From positions 944,501 through 1,008,500 of the forward strand of contig JACVTC010000011.1 in NCBI GenBank assembly GCA_016946835.1: a stretch of DNA of 64,000 bases, read 5' to 3'. Under the pieces are notes generated by a model. The model was not told the DNA's origin. It saw nothing but the letters and a program-made list of their open reading frames with translations, and searched no databases. Position 1 is the first letter of the stretch. Every line of letters starts with the position of its first letter. This document shows, piece after piece, positions 20,948 through 39,690 of the stretch. Both the position numbers and the translations under genes were made by a program. Origin of the DNA: Neocallimastix lanati (nom. inval.). Its lineage: Eukaryota; Neocallimastigomycota; Neocallimastigomycetes; Neocallimastigales; Neocallimastigaceae.

Positions 20948-21321
20948 AGAGGATGCTATGATCGATCTGTTTACTTCTGTGATCATAATGAGTTACAGGA
21001 TTGGATGATGAAGAACCCGAACCAGAACCACAGAATGAAAATACTTATGAAACTATTGGATATAGTTATTGTTCTTTTACATGCACTGTTGTATATACAA
21101 TGTATGTAGAAATCGCTTATGTTGTTGATCTCCGAAAGAACTCCTAATATGTAAAGGAAGTATTCCATACAAGGGTATTCGTCATTCATTTGATGAAAAA
21201 TTCCATCATTTGTTAAATGTTGCAGTTAATGTAAAAATTATTTTGAAAGGATTCATTTGATTATAACTGTGATGCTACTCAAATAATTGTTGACTATGTT
21301 CGTGTTTACTGGAAGAAATAA
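20948..21321 (+). pseudogene. Broken GH16-family beta-glucanase C-terminal fragment
   Basis: Forward frames interrupted by frameshifts read as a recognisable glycoside hydrolase family 16 tail: FDEKFHHLLNVAVNV near 21189-21233, matching the conserved 'PFD..F.lilNvAvGG' segment, then DYNCDATQIIVDYVRVYWKK ending at a TAA at 21319-21321, matching the family's terminal 'M.vDYVRVY' strand. Upstream fragments (RGCYDRSVYFCDHNELQD at about 20950-21000; an acidic EEPEPEP patch; VEIAYVVDLRKNS) probably belong to the same relic. The catalytic ExDxE motif and the first part of the enzyme are not present. A poly(A) run lies directly upstream and a poly(T) run at 21327-21349 directly downstream. In gut fungi GH16 enzymes act on mixed-linkage or beta-1,3-glucans. 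Confidence 0.65.
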
Positions 21322-21498
21322 ATTTTTTTTTTTTTTTTTTTTTTTTTTTGGAGACAAATAATTAATTATATCAACACTATTAGAAAGTTTGTAGATATAA
21401 ATATAAATAACTTATTTTTTTTTTTTTCTAATATCAATACTATTGATTTTTTTATAAATAAAAATTATTGATTCTATAATTAAAAGTCTATTATTAAA

Positions 21499-21550
<52 letters not shown>

Positions 21551-21961
21551 CTATATGAAATTAAAGTCTTTTTTGTATTGTTCATTTTTATTTTTTATTA
21601 TTTTATATCTTATATTTATTTATTTATTTATTTGTTTTATAATTTATTATTATTATTATTATTATTATTATATTGTTATTTTTTATGTTTATTATTTTTT
21701 CGCATGATATTTTTTTAAGGTAAATTACTACATTATGATAATTATTTATTGTTAAATGATAAACTTATTTATATACTTATTATTATTATTATTATTATTA
21801 TTAAATATTTAAAGATTAAATAAAATAAAAAAAAAAAATATTTACATTAGTTTTACATTTATAATTTTTTTTTTAAAAAAATATAATTAATTAATATAAA
21901 AAAAAGGGTAAAGAACTTTTTTTTTTTATTTTTAATTAAAAAAAAATAATTATTATTATTA

Positions 21962-22012
<51 letters not shown>

Positions 22013-22626
22013 AATAACAGTTTGAGAAGATTAACAATTTTAATGAATAATTAAAAAATAAAAAATAAAAATAAATAAAATAGTTCATATTATACATAAA
22101 TATAATAAATGTTATATACTATAAATAAAAAATAAGATATTAAGAAAATATATATATATATAAAGGAAAAAAAAAAAAAAAAAAAAACTATTTTTTTCCC
22201 CTATTATTAATATTAGTATTAATTATTATTATTATCATTATTTGCTATTAAAATGCTAATACAGTTGATAATAACATATATTATTATAGTATAATTAATT
22301 TATTATATTGTATTATTATTTATTTATTTATATGATAGGTAAATAGCAATAAAATGCTTATATATATAGTATATCATTAAAAATTATATACTATATATAT
22401 TATCATTAGTAGTAGTAGTACTGGCATTTTTTTATTTCATATTAATTTATAATCATTTTCCCAATTTAATAAATATTATATTAATTATATTATTTTATAT
22501 TATTATATTATTAGATATAACAATAAATTTATTAATATTTTTATTGTATAAAGTATTGTATTAAATAATCGTTATTAATAAAACTAATATTTTAAATCAA
22601 GAATTTTTTTTTCTTTTTAATAAATT
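21322..22626. other. Homopolymer- and ATT-rich spacer
   Basis: Contains poly(T) at 21327-21349 and 21501-21538, ATT arrays near 21645-21671, 21779-21802 and 21964-22010, and no gene. Confidence 0.7.
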
Positions 22627-24811
22627 TTAATAATGTGTAAATCCAGCGCGATGATAATAAGTTCTTGATCTTGTACGTTTATCATATTCAACAAAGGCAT
22701 CGTAAAGTTCTTTTTCACGATGTTTCATCATTGAAAAACTATAACTATCATCACCACTTGCAGAAGATGGAGCTGAACAAGTAGATGGTGAAGAGGTTTC
22801 ATTTTGTACAATATCTATAATATTACTAATCTCTTCACATTCTACCTTATCATCAATTTTAAATAATAAATCATCTAATTTTACATTAAGTTGTGATTTA
22901 TATTGTTCATAAATTTCTTTAATATATTTATTCTTAGCAATATCCCATTTTTTTTTAGCAGATGCAATTTCTTCTTCTGAGTAATTTATATCATCTTCTT
23001 TTTTATATGGTATATAAGTAAAATTAAATTTATTTGTACCGCCAAGGCATTCAGGTATTTCAGATTCATCAATATAATTCTTAATTTCACTTTTATCCTT
23101 TATAAATTGAACCTTATTAGCAACAACAGGATCTAATAATTGTTTGATAATTTTCCAACAACCATGGAAAATCCATGGAGCTCCTACAATTAAAGCAACA
23201 CCTAACATTTCAGGATAGTAATTTTGGAAACAATTTAAAAGGAAACGAATAAAACCGTAATCCTATTTATATATACATATTTAAAAAATAGAAATAAATA
23301 AATAAATTTAAATATATTTATATATATATATATAAAAGAAAAAGAAAAGAAAAAAAAAAAAAAAAAAAAAAAAATATGAGTATATATATATATAAGAAAA
23401 ATATATATATTATTAATTAAAAATATTATTCAAATAATATTTATATTAATCAATTAAATATTTAAAAATAATTAATAATTTTAAATATAAATTAATTTTT
23501 TTTTTTTTTTTTTTCAAAATTTATTTTATTTTATTATTACATATATATTATTTATATTAATATATAGTTTTATTTATTTACCATATTTTGCATTGAGAAA
23601 CCATTCATATCAAATACCATACAAGCTGTAGGAGTTTCTCTATTAAGAATTAATCTTACAGTTTCCATAGAAAGAATGGTCATCTTTTCTGTTTCAACTT
23701 GAGGTCTTTCATCTTTTATATGCTTACTAACATGAATATATGTAACAAATCTACCTTCTTTATCATATTTATAAAAATAAACCTTTCCACATGAAAATTC
23801 ATTTTCATCAATAATACTTTCCCCTTTTTTACATAAACCTTCAATATCATAAGTTACCCTCCAAATTAATGAATTTAATAACATTTTTAAAGCATCATTA
23901 ACTTTTCCTTTTCTAATAAAATTATATAATAAAAAAAAAAAAAAAAAAAAAAAATTAAAATAAAAATAAAAATAAATATATATATATATTTAAATTTAAT
24001 AATTTTTAATCAATATATGTATTTTTAAATAATTTTTATATCATTTTTAATAATAAATTTAGTAATTTAAATTGATATTAACAAACAACAATTGATTTAT
24101 TATTATTATTATTATTTTGAAATATATATATCTATAAATTTATATTATTTTATCTCATATTATTATTATGAATTTAATATAAATATATTATTACCTTGCA
24201 ACAATAAATCTTAAAAGAAGAGTGTCAAGACCTTCAATACCAGCTGTCCAGAATAAACATTCCCAAATTTTTTGTTTAAATTCTTTTGAATCTAAATTAA
24301 TAGCTGAATTACTATCAATTTCTTCAGATGTGTTAAATATTGCTTCATCTTCAGAAGTAAAATTTTCTGGTTCATTTGTAATAGTTTTATCTTTTTCTTC
24401 CTTCTTATTACTACCTTTCTTTACACTATTTAAACTACTTGAACGACTATGTCCACCTATTTTAAATAGATTTCTTTTTGAATTATTTTGAGTTATGACT
24501 GGTGAACTAACATTTACTTCAGTATTATCTAAATCATTATTTTTTTTTTTTAAGTTGTCACTAGATTTTCTTTCTAAATAGGAATTATTACTATATTTTT
24601 TGGACATTAATTCCTTTAAAGTAGTTTTAGGCTCTTCATCGAAGAGACAAGAAATAAGTTCTATCCAAAGATTATTCAAACATTCTTCTTTATTATATTC
24701 TTTTGGTGATGCACTTGTCTTTTCTTGTTCTTTTACATTTACTGATTCTTTTGTCTTTTCTGAACTTTCTGAAGATAAAATATTTTTAATATTAACCTTT
24801 GGAATTATCAT
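22627..24811 (-). CDS. CRAL-TRIO (Sec14/Csr1-like) lipid-transfer protein, three exons
   Basis: Predicted cytosolic phospholipid-binding or transfer protein of the fungal Csr1/Sfh2 branch of the Sec14 family. Minus-strand exons are 24811-24195, 23912-23582 and 23262-22627 (527 aa), with GT..AG introns and continuous phase. Residues 1 to about 170 are polar and disordered. The CRAL-TRIO N-terminal helices follow (FWTAGIEGLDTLLLRFIVARKGKVNDALKML, about 187-217, listed here only as a location; splice 1 falls in ARKG). The lipid-binding domain spans about 245-430: GKVYFYKYDKEGR, ACMVFDMNGFSMQNM, then DYGFIRFLLNCFQNYYPE, APWIFHGCWKIIKQLLDPVV and EIPECLGG (406-410). The C-terminus has an acidic patch and a conserved-looking FTHY end. 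It is the ordering of these motifs, typical of Csr1-like proteins, that fixes the family; the exact lipid is not predictable. Confidence 0.93.
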
Positions 24812-27301
24812 TTTAATATTTTATACTATTAAATTAATATAATAAATTTTCAGTTTCATTATTTGTTCATTTTTTTTTAAAGTAGGTATTGATATATATA
24901 TATATATATTTATAAAATTCAATAAAAATAATTAATAAATATTTTAAACTTTAATATTATACTAAACATTATATCATAATTATAATAAAATTTTCTTTTA
25001 AAATAGTAAATCAATTTATATATATATTAAATTTGTTAATATTTTTAAAATTATCTAAATATAATTATATTATATGATAAATATAATAAAAAAAAGTTAT
25101 TTTGATATAACTATAAAACATTTTTTAAAGATTAAAAAGAAATATAATAATAATATTATTATTATTATTTAATTATGTTATTATTAATAATATTATCCCC
25201 TAATTTTAATGTTTCTTTATTTTATTTACTACTTTTTTTTTTAATAAAACAAAATTTAAAGAATTTAATTAATCAAAATATATAAATTTTGATAATTATA
25301 ATTGTTACTTTTACTTTTGAAATATTAAAGATAATTTTTAATAATTATTATTATATGTATTCGATTATTCTTTAATCTGTTCAATATTTCTTTTAATAAA
25401 TAGAATTCAAAAATACTTCATATATATATATATTAAGTATCTACAAAAAGATAATAATAAATAAATTCAGTTTAAATGAAAAAAAAAATTCTAACTTACA
25501 TTTCAATTATAATAATAATAATATTCCTTTATTATAAATATTTAAAAAAAAAATAATAATAATAAAATAAAAAATACATATTTTTTATTTAATATTCTTT
25601 TTTACTATATTTATAATAATTAATAAATTTTAATTTTTTTTTTTTTTTTTAAAATTATGTATTATTTATAATTTTATTTTTTGTTTAATTATAATTAACG
25701 AATAAATAAAAGTTATTTATCTAAAATAACAATTATTAGATTTAATTCCCTGAATTGAAAAATATTAACAAAAATATAATTATTGTTATTAATTATATAT
25801 AATTCATAATTTATTTATTTATTTATTTAGAATTTATATATATAGAATTTATTATTTATTATTTATTATTTATTTATTATTATTTTTTTTAAATCTCAAA
25901 ATTAAACAAAAAAAAATATATTATTTTGTTATTTATATATATTAAACTATAAACATTTTATATTAGTATATAAAATTTAATTTAAAAAAAATTAATATAT
26001 ATATATATAATTTTAAATATTTTAAAATAAAATAATTATATAATTACAAAAAAAAATTTAAAAATTTAGAATATAATTTAATATATAGATTAATATATAA
26101 TTATAATAATAAATAATATTATATATACTTTATTTTTTATTAATTAATGGAAAATATGTAATTGAATTTAATTGAATTAATATTGTCTTAGCCTAACCAA
26201 ATAAATAAAATTATAAACAACTAAAAAAAAATGAAAGGTGATTATTTCCAATTTAAAAATAAAACTTTGATAATGAAATACTTTAATGAAGCTTTTTATT
26301 ATATTTTAGAGTATAATTAAAATTTATCTATGTAATAATTTATGTACCATAAATTAAACAAATTCATTTATAATAGTTTTAGTTCAATTTTATGGTTTAA
26401 TAATCAGCATATTAAAATATTAAAATATTATATATTGGTTTATAATAATAATATATTTAAAATATAAAATATATTATATTACTAATTTATTCTATTTTTT
26501 TTAAAAAAAAAATATTTATCCTTCAAAAAAAAAATATTTAATTTTATTTTATTATGATTTTTTATTTTTTTTTTTTTTAATTCTGTAATATTACGATTAT
26601 TATAATTATCCTATTTAAATAAATAGTAATAATATAAAATAGTAATAATATAAATTAAATTGTATAATATATTTATTATTTGTTATTTAATACTATTTTT
26701 ACTTTTTTTATTCATTATTTAATTTTAATAATTCTTTAGTTTATATTCTACTTCACTTTTTATTGAGTTTTATTTTTATTTATATTAATACTTTACATGA
26801 TTTATATTACTTTACTAATTATTTTATTTTGTTTTTATTTTATTTTAATTACACTTTATTATTTTATAAAAATGAATTTAAAGAGAAAGGAAAATTTTTA
26901 ATAAATTATAAAAAAAAAAGTTTAAGGAAATAAAATCATTGGTTTACAAGAAATAATAAATATAGGAGTAATTAAAATTAAATAGAAAATATTTTTATTA
27001 AGGTACTTTTTTTTTTAAAAAGGTTTATTGATCATTTATAATAAAATATTTATATTACTAAATAATTTTGAAAAAATAATAATTATATAATAGTATCTAA
27101 AAATAAATTAGTAAATATATATTTATATATATTTTAGTTTTTTTTCTCCAGATTCATTTATTTATTAATATATCAAATTTTGAATTCAAAGTTTATGAAT
27201 TTATTCAATAATTGAAATGATTTTTATAATTCTCTAATATTATTTATAATTATTTTTTATTGTAATAATTAATAGTGAATTGATTAAACATATAATAAAT
27301 A

Positions 27302-27348
<47 letters not shown>

Positions 27349-27725
27349 TCATAATGATAATTTATTAAATTATAAAAAAAAAAACAGCAAATATAATAAT
27401 AATTATTATTATAATAAGAAAAAAGGCAAAAGGTAAAAAAAAATATAAAATTTTATTAAAAAATAAAAGGTTTTATAATAAATATTCTATATATATATAT
27501 AAATTATTTTGTTGTTAATAAACTAAAGTTTAATTTAAATGTTTTTCTTTATGGACAAAAATACATGGTTTGTTTGATTACCACTTAATAGAAATTTTAA
27601 TAAAATTTTTTTTCTATAAAAATGATTACTATTATTACCATTCCTATTTCCATGTTATTCTGCATCAATTAAACTTTAAAATCTTTAAATCATTTTTTCA
27701 TTTTTAATTAAATGTTTTATTTTAT

Positions 27726-27763
<38 letters not shown>

Positions 27764-28631
27764 ATTTTTGTTTATGGTTTATGACAATGATGATAATTAA
27801 ATAATAAATTAAAAAAAAATAATAAAGTTGTAATTGTATATTATAATAAATAGAACTAAACTAAATTCTTAAATTGTTTAATTGTTTATTATATGTAATG
27901 GCTATTTATAAATTATTTTTGTGAAAAGAAAAATTGAATCACAATATACAATTATAACACATTAGTATCTTTAATTATTTATATAGAAAAATGAAAATTT
28001 TATTATAATTTATATTAAGGAATATAATAGGAAAGAAATGAAAATTCTATTATAATATGAATAAAAAGATATTAAAGATATAAAGTAATATATATAAACT
28101 AATACTTATACATGTAAAAATTATTTTATGTTATTTCATTTCATTTTTTTTTATTAATATTCAAAGTATAAATATTAAATCTACAAAATTATACTACATA
28201 TATTTATGGTGTATAATTTAAAATTAAAATGATGAGATAATTACTAATCGTTACTATATTTAATAATATATTTTTATTAATTGTTTAAAATTAATTAAAA
28301 CAAGATATATATAAATTATTATACACATGAATTATGATGTATATTAAGTATTATTAGATTTAAAATAAATTATTTAGTTAAAATAAAATTTCCATTTTAA
28401 CTATACAACACTTTTTTAAAACCTTTTAACTAAAAATATATTGTATCATAAAAAATAATTTTTTTCTTTAAAAAATACATATTTTTAGAATTTTAACATA
28501 TATAAGTTATGTTTAATTTAAAAAATAAATAAATAATAAAAAAAATATTTTAAAGAATAATATATATATATATATCATTTTTTTTTATGAGTCAAATTAT
28601 TAATATATTTTTAAAATCTTTATGTAAAGGA

Positions 28632-28670
<39 letters not shown>

Positions 28671-29199
28671 AAAATAAATAAAATTAAATTAAATTTATAT
28701 TTATAATAATGTATTCTTATTAAAATAATCAGATATACTAATGCAAACATTTGACATATGTATATATTAATTACCAATTTTAATTTTTATAATATTTTTC
28801 ATTTCATGATATATTTTTTTTTTATTAATAAATTATCTTTTTTATTATTTATTTGTATTAATGATTGTAGTTAAATATCACAGTTATGTATATAATAAGT
28901 GAAAAATAATTTTATATAAGGAGTAATGTAGTGTAATGTTATATGTTTTAAATAATGTTTGACTATTATAGAATGATTACAGATAACATGTAATGACACA
29001 TTCTTAAATGAATAGATTCTTCTTAATGTAAAAGCAATACAATAAATAAATAAATACATAATAAAATATAATTACCATTTCTTATTTTAAGTGTTATATT
29101 TAACAATCTTTATAGTTTGATTTAATCCTTGTAATAATTCTGATATATATATTTTTAATTTTTTTTTTAATATTTTTAAAATATTAAATTTGTGTAACT

Positions 29200-29247
<48 letters not shown>

Positions 29248-29276
29248 ACATAATGACATAATAAAATAAAAAAATA

Positions 29277-29313
<37 letters not shown>

Positions 29314-29957
29314 GCACTTTTTAATAATAAATATTTTTTTTCTCTTTTTCCTTTTACTTCTATCCTTTTTTCTTTTCTTCATTAATAGTTATATTAAAAC
29401 TTAAAATACTTTTATATACTATGATATTTTTTATATGACTTTTTTTTTTTTTTTTTTGTTTTATAATTAGAAATTTTTTTTTTTTTTAAAATTTGCAATG
29501 TTTAGTAAAATTATAATAAAATTTAGAAAATAATTACCTTTTTTTATATATTATTATTATTATTATTATTATAAATATAAATTATAATTAATAATTAATT
29601 TAATACATTAGAACTTTTGATATTTAGTAGAATTCTAAAATTATACAAAAATAAACATACATTAATAAATTAGTAAAACTAGTTTTTAAATATTTAAATT
29701 AAAAACTATATTAATAATTGGTTTATATTTAATTGAAAGTTATAAAATTGAAATTTTAATTTTAATTTGAAATTTGAAATTTAATTTCGAAATTTAATTT
29801 TTAAATATAATTTTTAGATTTTAAATTTTAAATTTTATATTTGAATTTTTAAAAAATTGTTTATTATTTTTATTATTATAAAGAAATTTTCTTAATAAAG
29901 AAAAGACAAGTAAATATATATTTCCATAATTTCATTGTTTTTATATAATAAATATCA
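24812..29957. other. 5-kb AT-rich intergenic spacer between divergent genes
   Basis: I see only A/T simple sequence with poly(T) or poly(A) tracts near 27305-27335, 27727-27760, 28633-28669, 29203-29246 and 29279-29311. Short open frames at 28592-29382 are homopolymer translations. Promoters of the CRAL-TRIO gene and the E2 gene must lie at the two ends. Confidence 0.65.
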
Positions 29958-32800
<2,843 letters not shown>

Positions 32801-32842
32801 ATATATATATATATATATATTATTATTATTATTATTATTTTA

Positions 32843-32881
<39 letters not shown>

Positions 32882-32923
32882 AAATATTTATTTATATACT
32901 TATTATTTATTTATTTATTTATT

Positions 32924-32963
<40 letters not shown>

Positions 32964-33807
32964 ACTTTATATATACATTATTTTAGTTTTAAATAAATTA
33001 TATAAATATTCTTGATGATTTATAAAAATTACAATATAAATTAATAATTAATATAAATATCTATTAAGTTAGTTTTGAACTATTCTAAAAAAAATGAAAT
33101 AAAAATAAATTATATATATATAATTTATAAAATATTCTAAAGAATAAAGGAATACAATATTATTTTATATTAAAATAAAAACTAAAAAAAAAACTAAAAT
33201 AAAAAAAATAAAAAAAAAAATACTTCTAAAAACAGAAAATCAAAAAAAAAAAAAAAATACTAAATTTACTAAATTTATTTATATAAAAAATTTTAATTAT
33301 ATATTATGTTGTTAAGATTAATTATTATTAATTTCTATATTAATTTTTATTGGTTTTAAAAAAGAATTTATTAATTAAAATTTTTTTTAAAAATAAAAAT
33401 AATAATCATAATATTAATAATATTAATTAATTAATCAAAAGAAGCAAAATATATAATAATTATAAATTTTTTTTTTTTTTTTTTTGTTGCTAGAAATAAT
33501 ATTTCAAATAAGATAAAGTAACAGAAGTAAGTTGAATAACATTATTAAAATTTATATATATCTAGAACCCTTTAATAAATATATATTAAAACTTTATAAT
33601 AAAATTATTATGTAAAAAAGTTTTTAAATTATGATTTTATAAAGTTTATATAAATAAAATTAATATGTATGAAAGATCAAATTAACTATTATAATTAATT
33701 AATTAGTTATTATTATTAATATTGTTTAAAAAAAAAAAAATAAAAATAAAAAAAAAAAAAAAAACATATATATAAATTTAAAATAAATAGAAAAGTATTG
33801 AAAAAAA
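32801..33807. other. Spacer between E2 and prefoldin genes
   Basis: Contains an ATT tract at about 32819-32840, poly(T) runs at 32848-32877 and 32927-32962, and A/T-rich sequence. No gene visible. The prefoldin promoter should be within it. Confidence 0.65.
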
Positions 33808-36088
<2,281 letters not shown>

Positions 36089-36821
36089 AAATAAAAATTC
36101 AATGAAATAATAGGATGATAAAAAAGTTGTAATTTAAATAAAATTAATAGCATCAATTCGATAATGATAATAATAATGATAATAAATCATTATGGATATA
36201 AGGAATGAAATATGAAATTTTTATGTTAATTTAAAAGGAATATTTTTATTCTAAATCAAATATAATAATAATAAATTAATTTTTATATTATATATAAGAA
36301 AAAAATTAAAAAATTAAAAAAAAAAATAAAAAATATATCATTAAAAATCCTAATTAACTAATAATAATAGTATTTACAATAGTATTAATAAAAAAAAATT
36401 GTATTTAGAAATAATAATAATAATAAAGTTAATTTCTAAAAATAAAATGTATATTTATCAAAGCATTAAACTAAAAAACAATAAAGAAAATAAATAAATA
36501 TATAAAAGCTAATATAATTTAAAATATATATATATGTATATGTACATGTATATGTAAATTATTTTAAATTATTTTATTTTATTTAATTTTGTTTTATTTT
36601 ATTTTTTTATTAATTGTTGTATTATGTGTATTTTTAATAAATTAAAAACTATTAATTATAATTTTTTTTTTATTATTCATTTTGATATATATCTCAATAA
36701 TGAATACACCAAAAAAAAAAAAACAAATAGTAAAAAATCATAATGATATTAGAACTTCATCTTAGTACTCCAAGGCATTGGATTAAGTGAATATGTTTAA
36801 AAAAAAAAATATAAATGATAT

Positions 36822-36886
<65 letters not shown>

Positions 36887-37015
36887 TACCATTAAAGATG
36901 ATAAGGGAATACTTTATCTGAGGAAGGTAAAAAAAAAAAATTATAGAACATAAAATGAACAATTTTAAAGTTCTAAGTTCTTTAAGAAAATCACAAGACA
37001 CAAAAAAAAAAATAA

Positions 37016-37054
<39 letters not shown>

Positions 37055-37120
37055 TTTACTATAAGCAAAAAGGAAGAAAAGAATTCCGCATACTTAATAT
37101 TAAGAAGTACCAAAGAATAG
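36089..37120. other. AT-rich spacer, start of a coding-like relic
   Basis: Contains an ATA array at 36826-36882 and poly(A) at 37018-37050. From about 36740 on, words such as TTAGTACTCCAAGGCATTGG are less AT-biased and may belong to the relic that continues after 37120, but no frame is continuous. Confidence 0.45.
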
Positions 37121-37460
37121 ATACCATGAAGAAGAAATCAAAGAAGTATTAAAGCTCTTCAGAAGGTTAGAAAGCATGAAGGCTGAAAGCGATGAAGATA
37201 CTTTGAAATCCTAGAAATCTATCAAAAAAATTTTAAAAGTTACACAAAAGTTATATGAAAAAAAAAAAAATAATAATTTAATGAAAAAATTAGTCACAGG
37301 GAAAAATTAAACTATCAATTTAAAGGGCTACCAGAAAATCATATAATTGGATTATTTTTAGATAAAATGAATAAAACAAACTGTAAATTGAATAAACTAT
37401 TAGAAAATTTGAATGAAATCAACCTAAAAAAAAAAAAAAAAAAAATATCTAGAAGATTAT
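37121..37460 (+). pseudogene. Unidentified coding relic broken by poly(A) runs
   Basis: Forward frames read YHEEEIKEVLKLFRRLE, MKAESDEDTLKS then an in-frame stop and KSIKKILKVTQKLYE (about 37122-37260), a poly(A) run, and after a shift YQFKGLPENHIIGLFLDKMN (about 37316-37375) continuing to a second poly(A) run at about 37427-37445. The residues look like a real charged helical protein, but stops and shifts show it is dead. No family recognised. Confidence 0.4.
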
Positions 37461-38589
37461 TTAAGATAATTTATTTATAAAGAATTTTGATTTTACTTAT
37501 ATTAAAAATTATAAAAAGTTTATGAAAATAATTATTTAATATAAAAAATTTTTAAATATGAGTAATAATTTGAACGATATATTTAAATGTAAGTTAGTAA
37601 TATATAGAAAATAAAATTAACAAAAACACAAATAAGTTTAGGAGAAAATTTAAAAAAAAAAAAAATCAAAAAATTAATCAAAAAGCATAAATTAATATAA
37701 ATGTACAAAATTTGATATAAATTTCAATATACCTAAAAATTTGAACTTGAATCTAATTCGCTAGATGAGGAAATTTTAGGTAGTTTGTACTACGACAGAT
37801 AAGTTAAAAAATATTTAGTATATTAATAAAAATATTAAAAATATCAATATTTCCCTACTAGTATACAAAGGTTTTACAATACTTCGTTTAAGGGGAATTG
37901 TTAGAAAATTAATAATTATTAGTTTAAAATATAACATTTTAATTAATACTTTTATATTATTACAACTTTTATTATAATTTTAAATTTTAAATAGTATATT
38001 TCATAAAAATAAGATATATAATAATGATAGAGTTTATTATACAAATAATTTTTATAAATTTTTATATTCTCTTTAAGCCTCTTTTTATATAATTAATATG
38101 AAGGCATGTATTTAATGTGCTAAATTATGTATAATCCATTAAATGTATTTATATATATATATCATTAAATTATGTGTTAATAAATAAATAAAAATAGTAA
38201 ATGAGCAAAACATTAGAATTTTTAATAAATACAATTCAAAAAATACGTTTATTTTAATTATTTTTATTTTGTTTTATTTTTAATTTTAATCATTTAATTA
38301 TATATATTATAAGATGTATTTTTAATATGAAAAACTTCTGTATCATATAATTTAAATTTTTTATTTTTTTACCATCTTTTTTTTGTTTTTTATCATTATT
38401 AAAAACCAAGATAATTAATGTATAAGTCACAATATAATTATATAAAAACATTTAATTTAGAATAATTAAGTGATGATATTCTTTATCTTAAAATATATAA
38501 ATATAGTTGACTTAATTATAACAATTAATTAGCATGTTATTATTTATAAAAAAGTAAAATAAAATGAAATAAATGTTGAATGTAATAAT
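37461..38589. other. AT-rich spacer
   Basis: Nothing supportable. A short protein-like patch (ELESNSLDEEILGSLYYDR then stop, about 37742-37801) and the purine-rich AAGGGGAATTGTTAG at 37889-37903 may be remnants of a mobile element but no terminal repeat could be paired. Confidence 0.4.
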
Positions 38590-39690
38590 ATCAAAGTAAA
38601 AGTATATAAAATAAAATAAAATAAAATAAAATAAATAGTTGAAATATGAATATAAAGAACAGATTGAATAAAATAAAATAAAATAAAATAAATAGTAGAA
38701 TATATAATATAAAGTACAGATTGAATAAAATAAAATAAAATAAAATAAAAATAAAATAAAAATAAAATAAAATAAAATAAAATAAAATAAAATAAAATAA
38801 AATAAAATAAAATAAATAGTAAAAATATGAATATAAAGTACAGATTGAATAAAATAAAATAAAATAAAATAAATAGTGGAAATATAAATATAAGTACAGA
38901 TTGAATAAAATGAAATAAAATAAAATAAAAATAAAATAAAAATAAAATAAAATAAAATAAAATAAAATAAAATAAAATAAAATAAAATAAAATAAAATAA
39001 AATAAAATAAAATAAAATAAAATAAAATAAAATAAAATAAAATAAAATAAAATAAAATAAAATAAATAGTAAAAATATGAATATAAAGTACAGATTGAAT
39101 AAAATAAAAATAAAATAAAATAAAATAAAAATAAAATAAAATAAAAATAAAACAAATAGTTGAAATATGGATATAAAGAACAGACTGAATAAAATAAAAT
39201 AAAATAAATAGTTGAAATATGAATATAAAGTACAGATTAAATAAAATAAAATAAAGAGTAAAGTATTAATAAAATAAACTAAAATAAATAGTGAAGTAAT
39301 ATAAGAGAGTAAAGTATTAATAAAATAAACTAAAATAAATAGTGAAGTAATATAAGAGAGTAAAGTATTAATAAAATAAAATAAAATAAATAGTAAAGTA
39401 ATATAAAAGAGTAAAGTATTAATAAAATAAAATAAAATAAAATAAAATAAAATAAATAGTTGAAATATGAATATAAAGAACAGACTGAATAAAATAAAAT
39501 AAAATAAATAGTTGAAATATGAATATAAAGTACAGATTAAATAAAATAAAATAATAGTGAAGTAATATAAAAGAGTAAAGTATTAATAAAATAAAATAAA
39601 ATAAATAGTAAAGTAATATAAAAGAGTAAAGTATTAATAAAATAAAATAAAACAAAAATAATGAAATAATATAAAACATTTAAAGTATTA
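38590..39690. repeat. Compound AAAAT satellite with interspersed 40-bp modules
   Basis: A pentanucleotide AAAAT/TAAAA array is interrupted by about nine copies of a module built on AATATGAATATAAAGTACAG followed by ATTGAATAAAAT, and, in the 3' half (39250-39640), by a second module containing AGAGTAAAGTATTAATAAAA. Reverse-strand open frames here are translations of the repeat and not genes. Confidence 0.9.

Noticed and set aside
20983-21189. Reverse-strand open frame of 68 codons
   Set aside because: It is antisense to the GH16 relic, whose forward frames match a known family better.
24222-24842. Plus-strand open frames opposite the CRAL-TRIO first exon
   Set aside because: Antisense shadows; the minus-strand frame continues through conserved splice junctions into the CRAL-TRIO domain.
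37889-37903. Purine tract followed by TGTTAG, like a polypurine tract plus start of a copia-type LTR
   Set aside because: No second terminal repeat, primer-binding site or integrase/RT sequence could be paired with it.
38544-39679. Reverse-strand Phe/Tyr/Leu-rich open frames, membrane-like
   Set aside because: They are the AAAAT satellite read on the other strand; no non-repetitive coding sequence.
38590-39690. Regular modules separated by spacers, superficially CRISPR-like
   Set aside because: Spacers are AAAAT runs rather than unique sequences and the genome is eukaryotic.
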